Source: Bacteroidales bacterium (lineage in GTDB: Bacteria > Bacteroidota > Bacteroidia > Bacteroidales > Marinilabiliaceae). From it: 34,267 nt of DNA. Below, piece after piece: positions 34,122 to 34,267 of this stretch. Both the position numbers and the translations under genes were made by a program. The first letter of the stretch is position 1; each line of letters starts with the position of its first letter. Below the pieces are notes generated by a model, which saw only the letters and a program-made list of their open reading frames with translations, was not told the origin of the DNA and ran no database searches. The DNA is taken from contig JAKSLG010000025.1 in the NCBI GenBank assembly GCA_024401295.1, positions 1-34,267 on the forward strand, in the 5' to 3' direction.

Positions 34122-34175
34122 GTTCGGCGTAGGCTCCTGCCTACGTCGAAGCTAAAAGCAAGGCTCCCGCCTTGC
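34122..34175. repeat. Pair of related hairpins, intergenic repeat
   Basis: Hairpin one: TTCGGCGTAGGC (34123-34134), loop TCCT, GCCTACGTCGAA (34139-34150), 12 bp with one G-T pair. Hairpin two: GCAAGGC (34158-34164), loop TCCC, GCCTTGC (34169-34175). Both share the GGCTCCYGCCT centre. No strong T-run follows, so a terminator role for the isomerase gene is uncertain. The 33991-34121 stretch has short imperfect repeats of ATCCCGAAGG and no gene. Confidence 0.8.
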
Positions 34176-34228
34176 ATACTGTATAATGTAATTGCCCTCT
34201 CAGCGACGAACTCTTTTCTTGCCTCCGT

Positions 34229-34267
34229 CTTTTCGTCGGCACGAAAAGATAGAAGACATGACCACGA
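34229..34267. repeat. Hairpin plus GAAGACATGACCA module at the window end
   Basis: CTTTTCGT (34229-34236), loop CGGC, ACGAAAAG (34241-34248) is a perfect 8-bp hairpin. It is followed by GAAGACATGACCA (34252-34264), identical to 4079-4091. The element is cut by the end of the window. Confidence 0.8.

Overview
This window is a chromosomal segment of a Bacteroidota bacterium, most likely an uncultured gut- or rumen-type Bacteroidales. The evidence is a complete porP-gldK-gldL-gldM-gldN type IX secretion operon, promoter boxes of the Bacteroidota type (TTTG / TAnnTTTG) upstream of several genes, no obvious Shine-Dalgarno sequences, and a GPH-type sugar symporter. Genus cannot be fixed from the sequence alone. 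All alignments and motif calls were made by eye.

Layout. 1-3972: a large secreted protein gene (364-3708) ending in a strong terminator and bracketed by a near-perfect inverted repeat (core about 153 bp, weaker similarity to about 185 bp). 3973-4291: intergenic hairpins and repeat modules whose relatives recur at both ends of the window. 4292-4795: a small secreted His/Cys-rich protein with its own terminator. 4981-7353: topA. 7514-13204: the type IX secretion operon, closed by a terminator. 13300-18637: galE, glmS, rbfA, a methyltransferase and a LolC/E-like permease, tightly packed and probably one operon. 18683-18874: the C-terminal remnant of an aldo/keto reductase gene. 18929-21173: ilvE, riboflavin synthase and an RlpA lipoprotein. 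21254-22366 (minus): a protein joining a degenerate ThiD-like kinase domain to an AraC-type DNA-binding domain. 22594-26556: polA and a class I/II aminotransferase. 26634-27917 (minus): a secreted histidine phosphatase. 28089-29821: flavin reductase, MBL-fold hydrolase and AlaX-like editing protein in one compact run. 29864-30610: a lipoprotein. 30816-33990: GPH transporter, FMN-dependent hydroxy-acid-oxidase-like protein and a TIM-barrel sugar isomerase/epimerase, which read as a small carbohydrate or sugar-acid uptake and catabolism unit. 33991-34267: intergenic hairpins related to those near 4 kb.

Most of the window is ordinary core genome. The most unusual item is the ThiD-like/AraC fusion: three conserved kinase motifs are altered, which suggests a vitamin- or cofactor-precursor-sensing regulator rather than an enzyme, and its promoter predicts an almost leaderless mRNA. 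Also worth following up are the inverted repeat around the first gene, the intergenic hairpin family whose stems differ in sequence but stay paired, and the hydroxy-acid-oxidase-like protein that keeps the catalytic His but lacks the usual substrate Arg.
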